Positions 49,736 to 60,863 of a stretch of 64,000 bases of DNA are shown in pieces. The stretch's first letter is position 1. Each line of letters opens with the position of its first letter. Origin of the DNA: Salvelinus alpinus (taxonomy: Eukaryota > Chordata > Actinopteri > Salmoniformes > Salmonidae); the NCBI RefSeq assembly GCF_045679555.1, contig NC_092087.1, forward strand, positions 20,575,925-20,639,924, written 5' to 3'. The notes under the pieces were generated by a model, which worked only from the letters and a program-made list of their open reading frames with translations, had not been told where the DNA came from and did not search any database. The position numbers and the translations under genes are program-made.

Positions 49736-51480
49736 TCATCCTTTATACACTCTCATAAAAAGGGGGCATTTCTGTCATGCTGACACACCCTCTGAGCTCC
49801 CTCGGGCATGGCTACTTACTGGGAAAAGTATCATCAAAACTATGATCTCGTTAGAAAACTGACATCACATTCCTATCTTAGTAAAAATATTATCTTCCTC
49901 CTTGATCTTTCCTACACAACGTAAAGGATGTAAACCTGACACACAGTGTGAAAACTCTTCAAGTTACAATATTTTCGTTATATAATTTTTATACCATGTT
50001 TAATGACATCACAAAATAGACATTACATTTCCCATATTCCATCTCTCATCATTCCCCACATCTGGATGTTAGAAATATTGTCCCAGTGTTCACTTTTGGA
50101 CGTTAGAGTTTTTGGGTGGCAAAATGTCTCTGTAACAAAGAGATTCCAATCACCACTACTGAAGACCAAAAAGAATCCTACGCTGCATACAATTTATGAC
50201 TGGGTGTGAGGTGTCATAAAACCACACATTAATCCCTCCTCACCTCTGCGGGTGAGAGGGGTCTGGTGGAAGGCAGATCCATTGTAAACCTGATATTTGG
50301 ATCCTTACAGGAGAGTCATGACACAACTGCTTGTAGAACTATTTTTGTTTGTTTAAAAAGAACCTTCACCTGTGATAGAGAGACACCACTGTCCTCAAGG
50401 AACTCCCGTCGGCTTTAGCCTTTGTCATGGTAGCTAGCAACGTAGGTTACGCTGTTACTCCTCACAGTTCTAGACAGGGCAGGTTACAATGAAGATTTAA
50501 AACAACAAACAGCAGGGATCTAGACAACCACAAACCCGGAACAATCCGCGGTCCCAGCCACAAGGGCTAACCGCGTCGCGGGCTGCGTTCAAGCCCTCAA
50601 GAAACCCCGCTAGCTTGATAGGCAGATAGCAAGCAGCTAGGCTAGCTGCTACGCCAAATACCTCCTCAGACCCGGCCTTGGTTGGCAGGATCACTGGACA
50701 GAAAGTAGCAGTCCCAGCAACTGATGCCAACTGCAACTGATGCCAGGATGCAAACTAAAAAGTTAGCTAGCTACTAAGAAACTTTCCAATACACTTTTAA
50801 AACAAACTTTCCAAAACAACAAACCTTGGCTTGGAAGAGTTGCAGTGTTGGATAGCTTTTGCCAGCTAGCTAACATAAATAGCATTCCTTTCTGTTTGAG
50901 CCAGGTGTTTGAGTAGGCTAACTTAGCTAGCTGCATTAGCTAGCTAGGTAAGTTAAAGTGAAAAAATATATAATTATATAGCCATCTCTCTCTCTCTCTG
51001 CTGCTTCTCCTTACTTTTGGAATAAATTACTTTATTAAAAACTCTTCAACTATTGTCTTTCTCTCTCTTTTAGTCAATGACTCAATTCTCTGATCCTTTG
51101 ATTGGCTGGACAACATGTCAGTTCATGCTGCAAGAGCTCTGATAGGTTCAAAGACGTCCTCCAGATGTCATCATAATTAATGTGGAAGTCTATGGAAGGG
51201 GGTGAGAACCATGAGCCTCTTAGGTTTTGTATTGAAGTCAATGTACCCAAAGGAGGACGGAAAATAGCTGTCCTCTGGCTACAACATGGTGCTATCCAAG
51301 AGAGTGCTATTTAGGCTACTGTTGATCTGCATTGCAAAACAGTGTGTTTTTATCAGTTATTTGGTGACCTAAATATATTTAGTATAGTTTAATCTAAAAA
51401 TTTGAACTTTTTCATGTTTCCCTATAAAAATAAAACAATTGTTCACTTATTAGGATGGTCCTCCCATTCCTCCTCTGAGG
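49736..51480. other. Unassigned, probably repeat-derived
   Basis: No coding signal was seen. GCTAGC-type words are frequent around 50600-50950 and a CT run occurs near 50985. Probably an old non-autonomous transposon, not identified. Confidence 0.35.
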
Positions 51481-51740
51481 AGTCTACAGTGTCTAAAGTC
51501 TACAATGTATTTCTGATCAAATTTATATTATTTTAATGGACAAAAAAATAGCTTTTCTTTCAAAAACAAGGACATTTCTAAGTGACCCCATACTTTTGAA
51601 CGGTAGTGTACATTTGCAAAAATGTCAAAAAAACAGATTTTGCTTTGTTATTATGAGGTATTGTTTGTAGATTGATGAGGATTTTTTTAAATTCCGTTTT
51701 AGAATAAGGCTGTAATGTAACAAAACGTGGAAAAAGTAAA
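51481..51740. mobile_element. Two Tc1 end fragments
   Basis: 51481-51610 ends CCATACTTTTGAACGGTAGTG, the terminal repeat of one Tc1 family. 51611-51740 carries AATAAGGCTGTAATGTAACA, the terminal part of the family also seen at 25720 and 62793. Confidence 0.55.
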
Positions 51741-51750
51741 GGGGTCTGAA

Positions 51751-51933
51751 TTTTATCTTTATTTAACTAGGCAAGTCAGTTAAGAACAAATTCTTATTTT
51801 CAATGACGGCCTAGGAACAGTGGGTTAACTGCCTTGTTCAGGGGCAGAACGACAGATTTATACTTTGTCAGCTCAGGGATTTGAGGGGTTAGAGTCCAAC
51901 ACTCTAACCACTAGGCTACGCTGCCGGCCCAAC
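51751..51933 (-). mobile_element. tRNA-derived SINE
   Basis: On the minus strand the head GTAGCCTAGTGGTTAGAG is followed by the common tail to AATAAAGATAAAA. It matches the copies at 19747 and 36020. Confidence 0.8.
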
Positions 51934-52271
51934 ACTTCCCGAATGCACTGTAAATACAGTACCAGTCAAAGGTTTGGACACACCTACGCATTCAAGGGTT
52001 TTTCTTTATTTTTACTATTTTCTACATTGTAGAATAATAGTGAAAACATCAAAACTAACACATATGGAATCATGTAGTAACCAAAAAAGTGTTAAACAAA
52101 TGAAAATATATTTTAGATTTGAGATTCTTCAAAGTAGCCACCCTTTGCCTTGATGACAGCTTTGCACACTCTTGGCATTCTCCCAACCAGCTTAATGAGG
52201 AATGCTTTTCCAACAGTCTTGAAGGAGTTCCCAGATATGCTAAGCACTTGTTGGCTGCTTTTCCTTCACTC

Positions 52272-52954
52272 TATCACGAATCAGAATGAGACCCAGATGC
52301 AGACACAGGAGTTGGACAGTTCTAATCTCAGATTTATTATACAACAGGGGGCTGGCAAACGGCAGGTCAAGGGCAGGCAGAGGTCAGTAATCCAAGGCAG
52401 AGTCAATCAGGGACAGAACGGCAGACAGGCTCAGGGTCAGTGCAGGCAGAATGGTCAGAACCGGGAAGACTAGAAAACAAAACTTGAGAAACAGGAAAAA
52501 TTTGAAAACATGCTGAAACGACCTGACAAGACGAACTGGCACAGACCAAAAGAAAACGCAGGTATATGTCACGTGTGCTCCCTCTCCGACCTCTAGGTCA
52601 TCAGGCTGCTCATTATGGCGCACACCTGTCACCATCGTGACGCGCATCAGACTCACCTGGACTCCATCACTTCCCTGATTACCTTCCCTATATGTCACTA
52701 TATGTCACTCCCTTTGGTTCCTTCCCCACGCGTCATTGTTTCTGTTTCAGTTTCCTGTCTGTGCGCTGTTCATGTTTCTTGTTTTGTATTATATTTCATC
52801 TATTTATTATATTATTCACTCCCTGAACTTGCTCCCCGACTCCCAGCTCATACGTTACAGTATAGATACTCAGAAGATAATGGGGACAAATGGAAGACAC
52901 CTGGTGGGGGGTGGAGACAAGCACAAGAGAGGTGAAACAGATCAGGGTTTGACA
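52272..52954 (-). repeat. Solo LTR, family C, TSD CACTC, with nested LTR
   Basis: It runs TATCACGAATCAG to GGGTTTGACA with CACTC at 52267-52271 and 52955-52959. A family B solo LTR sits inside it at 52567-52859. Confidence 0.88.
52567..52859 (+). repeat. Solo LTR, family B, TSD GTATA
   Basis: The 293-bp unit runs TGTCACGTGTGCTCC to CATACGTTACA with GTATA at 52562-52566 and 52860-52864. It is the third nesting level inside the Tc1 at 51957. Confidence 0.88.
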
Positions 52955-53301
52955 CACTCTGCGGTCCAACTCATCCCAAACCATCTCAATTGGGTTGAGG
53001 TCGGGTGATTGTGGAGGCCAGGTCATCTGATGCAACACTCCATCACTTTCCTTGGTCAAATAGCCCTTACACAGCCTGGAGGTGTGATTTGGGTCAGTTT
53101 CCTATTGAAAACAAATTATAGTCCCACTAAGCACAAACCAGATGGGATGGCGTATCGCTGCAGAATGCTGTTGTTGCCATGCTGGTTATGTGTGGCTTGA
53201 ATTCAAAATAAATCACTGACAGTGTCACCAGCAAAGCACCCCCACACCTCCTCCTCCATGCTTCACGGTGGGAACCACACATGCAGAGATCTCACAAAGA
53301 C

Positions 53302-53858
53302 TGTTATGCTGTTGAATGAGGACCCAAAAGCGACGTAATAGAAACAGAGTCTTTATTCCAGTCTTAAACAAACAATAATTCTCCTGGATATTATTAAAGG
53401 TAAATCCAAAACAGGAAACTGAAATCCTCTCGTCAGAAGAGAGGAACGACTGGAGACGCGACCACAGACTGCAGGTCGCTTCAGGAAGGCACAGGCCGTA
53501 GCTGACATAGACACCTGCTCACACGCAGCATCTGAAGAAGGCAAAAACACGACAGGGCGGAACAAGGACACAGAACAGCAAACATCAAACAAGAATCCGA
53601 CAAGGACAGAAGCGGAAAACAGAGGGAGAAATAGGGACTCTAATCAGAGGGCAAAATAGGGGACAGGTGTGAAAGAGTAAATGAGGTCGTTAGGAGAATG
53701 AGAAACAGCTGGGAGCAGGAACGGAACGATAGAGAGAGAGAGCGAGAGAGGGAAAGAGGGAGGGGGAGAGAGAGGGATAGAAAGAGGGAAAGAACCTAAT
53801 AAGACCAGCAGAGGGAAGCACAGGGACAAGACATGATGATCAATGACAAAACATGACA
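53302..53858 (-). repeat. 3' LTR of the chromovirus
   Basis: In element sense it runs TGTCATGTTTTGTC to CATAACA. It is base-for-base the same as 58129-58685 as far as I can read. A purine-rich strip on the plus strand (about 53733-53793) is the polypyrimidine part of U3. Confidence 0.95.
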
Positions 53859-53870
53859 GTACCCCCCCAC
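53859..53870 (-). other. Polypurine tract of the chromovirus
   Basis: In element sense GTGGGGGGGTAC directly precedes the 3' LTR. It is the expected primer for second-strand synthesis. Confidence 0.7.
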
Positions 53871-56800
53871 TCACCGAGCGCCTCCTGGCGCACTCGAGGA
53901 GGAACCCTGGCGGCAACGAAGGAAATCATCAATCAACGAACGGTCCAGCACGTCCCGAGATGGAACCCAACTCCTCTCCTCAGGACCGTAACCCTCCCAA
54001 TCCACTAAGTACTGGTGACCACGTCCCCGAGAACGCATGTCCATGATCTTCCGTACCTTGTAAATAGGTGCGCCCTCGACAAGGACGGGGGGGGGGGAGG
54101 GAAGACGAACGGGGGCGCGAAGAAAAGGCTTGACACAGGAGACATGGAAGACAGGGTGGACGCGACGAAGATGTCGCGGAAGAAGCAGTCGCACAGCGAC
54201 AGGATTGACGACCTGAGAGACACGGAACGGACCAATGAACCGCGGAGTCAACTTGCGAGAAGCTGTCGTAAGGGGAAGGTTACGAGTGGAAAGCCACACT
54301 CTCTGACCGCGACAATACCTAGGACTCTTAATCCTACGTTTATTGGCGGCTCTCACAGTCTGCGCCCTGTAACGGCAAAGTGCAGACCTGACCCTCCTCC
54401 AGGTGCGCTCACAACGTTGGACAAAAGCCTGAGCGGAGGGAACGCTGGACTCGGCGAGCTGGGACGAGAACAGAGGAGGCTGGTACCCAAGACTACTCTG
54501 AAACGGAGATAGCCCGGTAGCAGACGAAGGAAGCGAGTTGTGAGCGTACTCAGCCCAGGGGAGCTGTTCTGCCCAAGACGCAGGGTTTCGAAACGAAAGG
54601 CTGCGTAATATGCGACCAATCGACTGATTGGCCCTTTCTGCTTGACCGTTAGACTGGGGATGAAACCCGGAAGAGAGACTGACGGAAGCACCAATCAAAC
54701 GACAGAACTCCCTCCAAAACTGTGACGTGAATTGCGGGCCTCTGTCTGAAACGGCGTCTAACGGGAGGCCATGAATTCTGAACACATTCTCAATGATGAT
54801 TTGTGCCGTCTCCTTAGCGGAAGGAAGCTTAGCGAGGGGAATGAAATGTGCCGCCTTAGAGAACCTATCGATAACCGTAAGAATCACAGTCTTCCCCGCA
54901 GACGAAAGCAGACCGGTAATAAAGTCTAAGGCGATGTGAGACCATGGTCGAGAAGGAATGGGAAGCGGTCTAAGACGACCGGCAGGAGGAGAGTTACCTG
55001 ACTTAGTCTGCGCGCAGTCCGAACAAGCAGCCACGAAACGGCGCGTGTCACGCTCCTGAGTAGGCCACCAAAACCGCTGGCGAATAGAAGCAAGCGTACC
55101 CCGAACGCCGGGGTGGCCAGCTAACTTGGCAGAGTGAGCCCACTGAAGAACAGCCAGACGAGTAGAGACAGGAACGAACAGAAGGTTACTAGGACAAGCG
55201 CGCGGCGACGCAGTGTGAGTGAGTGCTTGCTTTACCTGTCTCTCAATTCCCCAGACAGTCAACCCGACAACACGCCCTTCAGGGAGAATCCCCTCGGGGT
55301 CGGTAGAAGCCACAGAAGAACTAAAGAGACGGGATAAGGCATCAGGCTTGGTGTTCTTATTCCCCGGGCGATAGGAAATCACGAACTCGAAACGAGCGAA
55401 AAACAACGCCCAACGAGCTTGACGTGCATTAAGTCGTTTGGCAGAACGGATGTACTCAAGGTTCTTATGGTCAGTCCAAACGACAAAAGGGACGGTCGCC
55501 CCCTCCAACCACTGTCGCCATTCGCCTATGGCTAAGCGGATGGCGAGCAGTTCGCGGTTACCCACATCATAGTTGCGTTCCGATGGCGACAGGCGATGAG
55601 AAAAGTAAGCGCAAGGATGGACCTTATCGTCAGACTGGAAGCGCTGGGACAGAATGGCTCCCACGCCCACCTCTGAAGCGTCAACCTCGACAATGAATTG
55701 TTTAGTGACGTCAGGAGTAACAAGGATAGGGGCGGAAGTAAAACGCTTCTTGAGGAGATCAAAAGCTCCCTGGGCGGAACCGGACCACTTAAAGCAAGTC
55801 TTGACAGAAGTCAGAGCTGTGAGAGGGGCAGCCACTTGACCGAAATTACGAATGAAACGCCGATAGAAATTAGCGAAACCGAGAAAGCGCTGCAACTCGA
55901 CACGTGACTTAGGAACGGGCCAATCGCTGACAGCCTGGACCTTAGCGGGATCCATCTGAATGCCTTCAGCGGAAATAACAGAACCGAGAAATGTGACAGA
56001 GGAGACATGAAAGGCGCACTTCTCAGCCTTCACGTAGAGACAATTCTCTAAAAGGCGCTGGAGTACACGTCGAACGTGCTGAACATGAATCTCGAGTGAC
56101 GGTGAAAAAATCAGGATATCGTCAAGGTAAACGAAAACAAAGATGTTCAGCATGTCTCTCAGTACATCATTAACTAATGCCTGAAAGACAGCTGGAGCAT
56201 TAGCGAGACCGAACGGCAGAACCCGGTACTCAAAATGCCCTAACGGAGTGTTAAACGCCGTTTTCCACTCGTCCCCCTCTCTGATGCGCACGAGATGGTA
56301 AGCGTTACGAAGGTCCAACTTAGTAAAGACCCTGGCTCCCTGCAGAATCTCGAAGGCTGACGACATAAGGGGAAGCGGATAACGATTCTTAACCGTTATG
56401 TCATTCAGCCCTCGATAATCCACGCAGGGGCGCAGAGTACCCTCCTTCTTCTTAACAAAGAAAAACCCCGCTCCGGCGGGAGAGGAAGAAGGCACCACGG
56501 TACCGGCGTCGAGAGAAACAGACAGATAATCCTCGAGAGCCTTACGTTCGGGAGCCGACAGAGAGTATAGTCTACCCCGAGGGGGAGTGGTCCCCGGAAG
56601 GAGATCAATACAACAATCATACGACCGGTGAGGAGGAAGAGAGTTGGCTCTGGACCGACTGAAGACCGTGCGCAGATCATGATATTCCTCCGGCACTCCT
56701 GTCAAATCACCAGGTTCCTCCTGAGTAGAGGGGACAGAAGAAACAGGAGGGATAGCAGACATTAAACACTTCACATGACAAGAAACGTTCCAGGATAGGA

Positions 56801-57260
56801 TAGAATTACTAGACCAATTAATAGAAGGATTATGACATACTAGCCAGGGATGACCCAAAACAACAGGTGTAAAAGGTGAACGAAAAATCAAAAAGGAAAT
56901 GGTCTCACTGTGGTTACCAGATACTGTGAGGGTTAAAGGTAGTGTCTCACATCTGATACTGGGGAGAAGACTACCATCTAAGGCGAACATGGGCGTGGGC
57001 TTCCCTAACTGTCTGAGAGGAATGTCATGTTTCCGAGCCCATGCTTCGTCCATAAAACAACCCTCAGCCCCAGAGTCTATCAAGGCACTGCAGGAAGCAG
57101 CCGAACCGGTCCAGCGTAGATGGACCGACAAGGTAGTACAGGATCTTGATGGAGAGACCTGAGTAGTAGCGCTCACCAGTAGCCCTCCGCTTACTGATGA
57201 GCACTGGCTTTTACTGGACATGACATGACAAAATGTCCAGCAGAACCGCAATAGAGGCAA
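53871..57260 (-). CDS. Chromovirus Pol: protease, RT, RNase H, integrase, chromodomain
   Basis: One open frame of 1129 codons from the first Met; translation probably enters by frameshift from gag. Domains: aspartic protease with DSGA at 62-65; RT with VYLDD at 377-381; RNase H with D527, E570 and D597; integrase zinc finger H709, H716, C746, C749; integrase catalytic D779, D839 and E875 (35 residues between the last two); GPF module around 1010-1012; chromodomain about 1066-1115. The likely aromatic cage residues Y1067, W1088 and Y1091 are all present. Every catalytic residue checked is intact. The frame is -1 relative to gag, with about 70 nt of overlap (57191-57260); no canonical X-XXY-YYZ slippery heptamer was found there by eye. 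The stop lies immediately before the polypurine tract. Confidence 0.95.
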   Translation of the reverse strand: MPLLRFCWTFCHVMSSKSQCSSVSGGLLVSATTQVSPSRSCTTLSVHLRWTGSAASCSALIDSGAEGCFMDEAWARKHDIPLRQLGKPTPMFALDGSLLPSIRCETLPLTLTVSGNHSETISFLIFRSPFTPVVLGHPWLVCHNPSINWSSNSILSWNVSCHVKCLMSAIPPVSSVPSTQEEPGDLTGVPEEYHDLRTVFSRSRANSLPPHRSYDCCIDLLPGTTPPRGRLYSLSAPERKALEDYLSVSLDAGTVVPSSSPAGAGFFFVKKKEGTLRPCVDYRGLNDITVKNRYPLPLMSSAFEILQGARVFTKLDLRNAYHLVRIREGDEWKTAFNTPLGHFEYRVLPFGLANAPAVFQALVNDVLRDMLNIFVFVYLDDILIFSPSLEIHVQHVRRVLQRLLENCLYVKAEKCAFHVSSVTFLGSVISAEGIQMDPAKVQAVSDWPVPKSRVELQRFLGFANFYRRFIRNFGQVAAPLTALTSVKTCFKWSGSAQGAFDLLKKRFTSAPILVTPDVTKQFIVEVDASEVGVGAILSQRFQSDDKVHPCAYFSHRLSPSERNYDVGNRELLAIRLAIGEWRQWLEGATVPFVVWTDHKNLEYIRSAKRLNARQARWALFFARFEFVISYRPGNKNTKPDALSRLFSSSVASTDPEGILPEGRVVGLTVWGIERQVKQALTHTASPRACPSNLLFVPVSTRLAVLQWAHSAKLAGHPGVRGTLASIRQRFWWPTQERDTRRFVAACSDCAQTKSGNSPPAGRLRPLPIPSRPWSHIALDFITGLLSSAGKTVILTVIDRFSKAAHFIPLAKLPSAKETAQIIIENVFRIHGLPLDAVSDRGPQFTSQFWREFCRLIGASVSLSSGFHPQSNGQAERANQSIGRILRSLSFRNPASWAEQLPWAEYAHNSLPSSATGLSPFQSSLGYQPPLFSSQLAESSVPSAQAFVQRCERTWRRVRSALCRYRAQTVRAANKRRIKSPRYCRGQRVWLSTRNLPLTTASRKLTPRFIGPFRVSQVVNPVAVRLLLPRHLRRVHPVFHVSCVKPFLRAPVRLPSPPPVLVEGAPIYKVRKIMDMRSRGRGHQYLVDWEGYGPEERSWVPSRDVLDRSLIDDFLRCRQGSSSSAPGGAR

Positions 57261-58111
57261 AGGCGGTTGGTGATTCTCCGTTCCCTCTCCTTAGTCGAGA
57301 TGCGAATACCTCCCAGCTGCATGGGCTCAGTCTCTGAGCCGGTGGGAGGAGATGGTTGAGATGCGGAGAGGGGAAACACCGTTAACGCGAGCTCTCTTCC
57401 ACGAGCTTGGCGACGAAGATCTACCCGTCGTTCTATGCGGATGGCGAGTGCAATCAAAGAGTCCACGCTGGAAGGAACCTCCCGGGAGAGAATCTCATCC
57501 TTAACCTCAGCGTGGAGTCCCTCCAGAAAACGAGCGAGCAACGCCGGCTCGTTCCAGTCACTGGATGCAGCAAGAGTGCGAAACTCTATAGAGTAATCCG
57601 TTATGGATCGATCACCTTGACATAGGGAAGCCAGGGCCCTGGAAGCCTCCTTCCCAAAAACTGAATGATCAAAAACCCGTATCATCTCCTCTTTAAAGTT
57701 CTGATAAACGTTAGAACACTCAGCCCTTGCCTCCCAGATAGCTGTGCCCCACTCCCGAGCCCGACCAGTAAGGAGTGATATGACGTAAGCGATCCGAGCT
57801 CTCTCTCTTGAGTATGTGTTGGGCTGGAGAGAGAACACAATATCACACTGGGTGAGAAAGGAGCGACACTCAGTGGGCTGCCCAGAGTAACATGGTGGGT
57901 TATTAACCCTAGGTTCCGGAGACTCGGAAGACCAGGAAGTAGCTGGTGGCACGAGACGAAGACTCTGAAACTGTCCTGAGAGATCGGAGACCTGAGCGGA
58001 CAGGGTCTCAACGGCATGACGAGCAGCAGACAATTCCTGCTCGTGTCTGCCGAGCATTGCTCCCTGGATCTCGACGGCAGTGTTGCGAGAATCCGTAGTC
58101 GCTGGGTCCAT
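57191..58111 (-). CDS. Chromovirus Gag
   Basis: 306-aa structural protein. I take the ATG at 58111 ([10 protein letters not shown]) rather than the one at 58198, because the latter lies in the LTR and runs through the primer site. The N-terminal part is helical (about 15-55). The capsid-like region (about 75-235) contains [11 protein letters not shown] and [20 protein letters not shown] zinc knuckle at C285, C288, H293 and C298 should bind element RNA. Length and layout fit Ty3/Gypsy gag. The reading frame is uninterrupted and ends inside the pol frame. Confidence 0.92.
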   Translation of the reverse strand: MDPATTDSRNTAVEIQGAMLGRHEQELSAARHAVETLSAQVSDLSGQFQSLRLVPPATSWSSESPEPRVNNPPCYSGQPTECRSFLTQCDIVFSLQPNTYSRERARIAYVISLLTGRAREWGTAIWEARAECSNVYQNFKEEMIRVFDHSVFGKEASRALASLCQGDRSITDYSIEFRTLAASSDWNEPALLARFLEGLHAEVKDEILSREVPSSVDSLIALAIRIERRVDLRRQARGRELALTVFPLSASQPSPPTGSETEPMQLGGIRISTKERERRITNRLCLYCGSAGHFVMSCPVKASAHQ

Positions 58112-58116
58112 TCTTG

Positions 58117-58127
58117 GTCGGATTCTT
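58117..58127 (-). other. Self-primer binding site of the chromovirus
   Basis: In element sense the 5' LTR ends CATAACA, then one G, then AAGAATCCGAC. This 11-mer is the exact reverse complement of GTCGGATTCTT at 58418-58428 inside the same LTR. It lacks the TGG of tRNA primer sites. The Tf1/sushi group is known to prime reverse transcription from an 11-nt 5' end of its own RNA; this arrangement matches. Confidence 0.75.
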
Positions 58128-58128
58128 C

Positions 58129-58685
58129 TGTTATGCTGTTGAATGAGGACCCAAAAGCGACGTAATAGAAACAGAGTCTTTATTCCAGTCTTAAACAAAC
58201 AATAATTCTCCTGGATATTATTAAAGGTAAATCCAAAACAGGAAACTGAAATCCTCTCGTCAGAAGAGAGGAACGACTGGAGACGCGACCACAGACTGCA
58301 GGTCGCTTCAGGAAGGCACAGGCCGTAGCTGACATAGACACCTGCTCACACGCAGCATCTGAAGAAGGCAAAAACACGACAGGGCGGAACAAGGACACAG
58401 AACAGCAAACATCAAACAAGAATCCGACAAGGACAGAAGCGGAAAACAGAGGGAGAAATAGGGACTCTAATCAGAGGGCAAAATAGGGGACAGGTGTGAA
58501 AGAGTAAATGAGGTCGTTAGGAGAATGAGAAACAGCTGGGAGCAGGAACGGAACGATAGAGAGAGAGAGCGAGAGAGGGAAAGAGGGAGGGGGAGAGAGA
58601 GGGATAGAAAGAGGGAAAGAACCTAATAAGACCAGCAGAGGGAAGCACAGGGACAAGACATGATGATCAATGACAAAACATGACA
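58129..58685 (-). repeat. 5' LTR of the chromovirus
   Basis: 557 bp, the same as the 3' LTR. It includes a TATA-like box at 58454-58460 and the self-primer complement at 58418-58428. The predicted RNA start is about nt 258 of the LTR. Confidence 0.95.
58454..58460 (-). promoter_or_regulatory. TATA-like box of the chromovirus LTR
   Basis: In element sense TATTTCT lies 32 nt upstream of GTCGGATTCTT, the predicted start of the RNA. The family D LTR at the left edge has TATTTAA 31 nt upstream of its own predicted start. The matching spacing supports both assignments. Confidence 0.5.
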
Positions 58686-58690
58686 AAGAC

Positions 58691-59198
58691 ACGACGGTTA
58701 GAACCAAAAATCTCAAATATGGACTCATCAGACCAAAGGACAGATTTCCACAGGTCTAATGTCCATTGCTCGTATTTCCTGGCCCATTCAAGTCTCTTCT
58801 TCTTATTGGTGTCCTTTAGTAGTGGTTTCTTTGCAGCAATTTGACCATGAATTTGACCATGATTCATGCAGTCTCCTCTGAACAGTTGATGTTGAGATGT
58901 CTGTTACTTGAACTCTGAAGCATTTATTTGGGCTGCAATCTGAGGTGCAGTTATGTCTAATGCACTTATCCTCTGCAGCAGAGGTAACTCTGGGTTTCAT
59001 CATAACGCTTGATGGTTTTTGCGACTGCACTGGAAGAAACTTTCAAAGTTCTTGAAATGTTCCGTATGGACTGACCTTCATGTCTTAAAGTAATGATGGA
59101 TTGTCATTTCCCTTTGCTTATTTAAGCTGTTCTTGCCATAATATGGACTTGGTCTTATACCAAATAGGGGTATCTTCTGTGTACCACCCCTACCTTGT
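58691..59198 (-). pseudogene. Tc1 transposase, N-terminal half
   Basis: Minus-strand text [22 protein letters not shown] (catalytic Asp region) lies at about 58680-58760, and KPRVTSAAEDKCIRH with [12 protein letters not shown] at 58860-59030. It belongs to the Tc1 starting at 51957. The frames are shifted and it is dead. Confidence 0.7.
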
Positions 59199-59679
59199 AT
59201 GGCATAAAATTACAAGACTTTGTTTTAATACTGTGTATGCATCAAATAAGGTTTCTCAGTGCTCTCTCATCTGTGTCTGTGGGAACTGAGTTGGGACTCT
59301 GGGACTTGGCGCTGGCAATTGATTTATGATGGCTTGGTGATAGATCCTACAGCCTGCATTCCATAGAATGAGTTGGTGTTTGCGTACTATGAGGTACCAG
59401 GGAGGAGATGGCTCTGGTATGGATAGCTGATAAGAAGAACCTTGTTTTCGGGACCAAACCCTGGTTTCTATACAATGAGACCAGTCTTCACAGCAGGTAC
59501 TATCTGAGGTGAATTATTCATTTGTTTAGACAAGTCCTAAACTTTTGACCTATTCCAGACATGTTTTGTTTGTCCCGTATTCAGGAGGATGTGTGTTAAC
59601 AATCTTTTATTTTTTTATTTCACCTTTATTTAACCAGGTAGGCTAGTTGAGAACAAGTTCTCATTTACAACTGCGACCT

Positions 59680-60021
59680 TGTTACGGCTCTCGAAAGGAG
59701 TGGACCAAAGCTCAGCGTGGAAAGTGTTCAGGATTTTTATTATCAAAAAACACTCAAACAAAATAACAAAGGAAAAATGAAAGTGAACAGTTCTGTCAGG
59801 TAACAGACACTAAACAGAAAACAAGATCCCACATAACCCAAAAGGAAAATGACAACTTATGTATGATCCCCAATCAGAGACAACAATAGATAGCTGCTTC
59901 TGATTGGGAAACACACACGGCCAAAAACAAAGAAATAGAAAACAGACTTTCCCACTCGAGTCACACCCTGACCTAACCAAACATAGAGAATAATAGGGAT
60001 CTCTAAGGTCAGGGCGTGACA
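59680..60021 (-). repeat. Solo LTR, family A, TSD GACCT
   Basis: The 342-bp unit runs TGTTACGGCTCTCG to GGGCGTGACA with GACCT at 59675-59679 and 60022-60026. Confidence 0.9.
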
Positions 60022-60331
60022 GACCTGGCCAAGATAAAGCAAAGCAGTGCGACAAACAACACAGAGTTACACATGGAATAAACAAGCGTAGTCAATAACA
60101 CAATAGAAAAAAAGAAAGTCTATATACAGTGTGTGCAAATGGTGTGAGGTGGTAAGGCAATAAATAGGCCATAGTAGCAAAGTAATTACATTTTAGCAAA
60201 TTAACACTGGAGTGAAAGATGTGCAGATGATGATGTGCAAGTAGAAATACTGGTGTGCAAAAGAGCAGAAAAGTAAATAAAAACAATATGGGAATGAGGT
60301 AGGTAGATTGGATGGGCTATTTACAGACGGA

Positions 60332-60646
60332 CTATGTACAGCTGCAGCGATCGGTTAGATCCTCAGATAGCTGATGTTTAAAGTTAGTGAGAGAAATATA
60401 AGTCTCCAGCTTCAGCGATTTTTGCAATTTGTTCCAGTCATTGGCAGCAGAGAACTGAAAGGAATGGTGGCCAAAGGAGGTGTTGGCTTCGGGGATGACC
60501 AGTGAGATATACCTGCTGGAGCGTGTGCTACGGGTGGGTGTTGTTATCGTGACCAGTGAGCTGAGATAAGGCTGAGCTTTACCTAGCATAGACTTAAACT
60601 TAAAATCCTGTGGCTCAGTTCTGCTCGTTGGGCTCTCAACGGTCAC
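60332..60646 (-). pseudogene. LINE polyprotein C-terminus
   Basis: The minus-strand frame reads SRYISLVIPEANTSFGHHSF then SAANDWNKLQKSLKLE, the tail typical of CR1/Rex-type LINE ORF2 proteins, ending in a stop at 60332. The RT is absent. Confidence 0.55.
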
Positions 60647-60863
60647 CTACGGGTGGCTGTTGACCAGCTCCATTATTGCAATAATTAAAAATAAAATGTG
60701 ATTGTTTTGAAGAAATACAAAAATGTCTCTCTCCTTTGGTTAGAATAATTTCCACGACACTTGTCACAACACAACTGATTGGCTCAAACACATTAAGAAA
60801 TTCCACAAATTAACTTTTAACAAGGCACACCTGTTAATTGAAATGCATTCCAGGTGACTACCT

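Larger units (their letters stand above)
53302..58685 (-). mobile_element. Complete Ty3/Gypsy chromovirus, apparently intact
   Basis: The 5384-bp element has two 557-bp LTRs that look identical by reading, perfect AAGAC target duplications (53297-53301 and 58686-58690), open gag and pol, primer site and polypurine tract. The integrase carries a C-terminal chromodomain, which defines chromoviruses. In other such elements it guides integration to marked chromatin. It is inserted in Tc1 transposase DNA, in the same orientation as that host. LTR identity points to very recent insertion, so the copy may still be mobile. Confidence 0.95.
59199..60759 (-). mobile_element. LINE-derived insertion, TSD CTTGT
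   Basis: Tc1 text is interrupted between CCTACCTTGT and CTTGTCACAACAC, leaving CTTGT at 59194-59198 and 60760-60764. The right half holds a LINE C-terminal frame and ends near 59605 in A-rich minus-strand sequence. The left part (59199-59600) is unassigned. A solo LTR is nested at 59680-60021. Confidence 0.6.
51957..60863 (-). mobile_element. Tc1 element split by three insertions
   Basis: The left terminal repeat CAGTACCAGTCAAAGGTTTG follows TA at 51955-51956. Tc1 text can be followed across 51957-52271, 52955-53301, 58686-59198 and 60760-60863. Each break is explained by an insertion with a target duplication (CACTC, AAGAC and CTTGT). The right terminal repeat is lost at the L2-like sequence starting about 60864. 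Minus-strand transposase remnants include VLHQMTWPPQSPDLNPIEMV (near 53000) and the N-terminal [12 protein letters not shown] block (near 58880). Confidence 0.85.

Noticed and set aside
50497..50736. 79-residue minus-strand frame rich in Ala and Cys
   Set aside because: It has no recognisable family, lies in GCTAGC-rich repeat-like DNA, and shows no splice or promoter context.
53353..53592. 79-residue frame found in both chromovirus LTRs
   Set aside because: The same frame appears twice only because the LTRs are duplicates; there is no protein motif.
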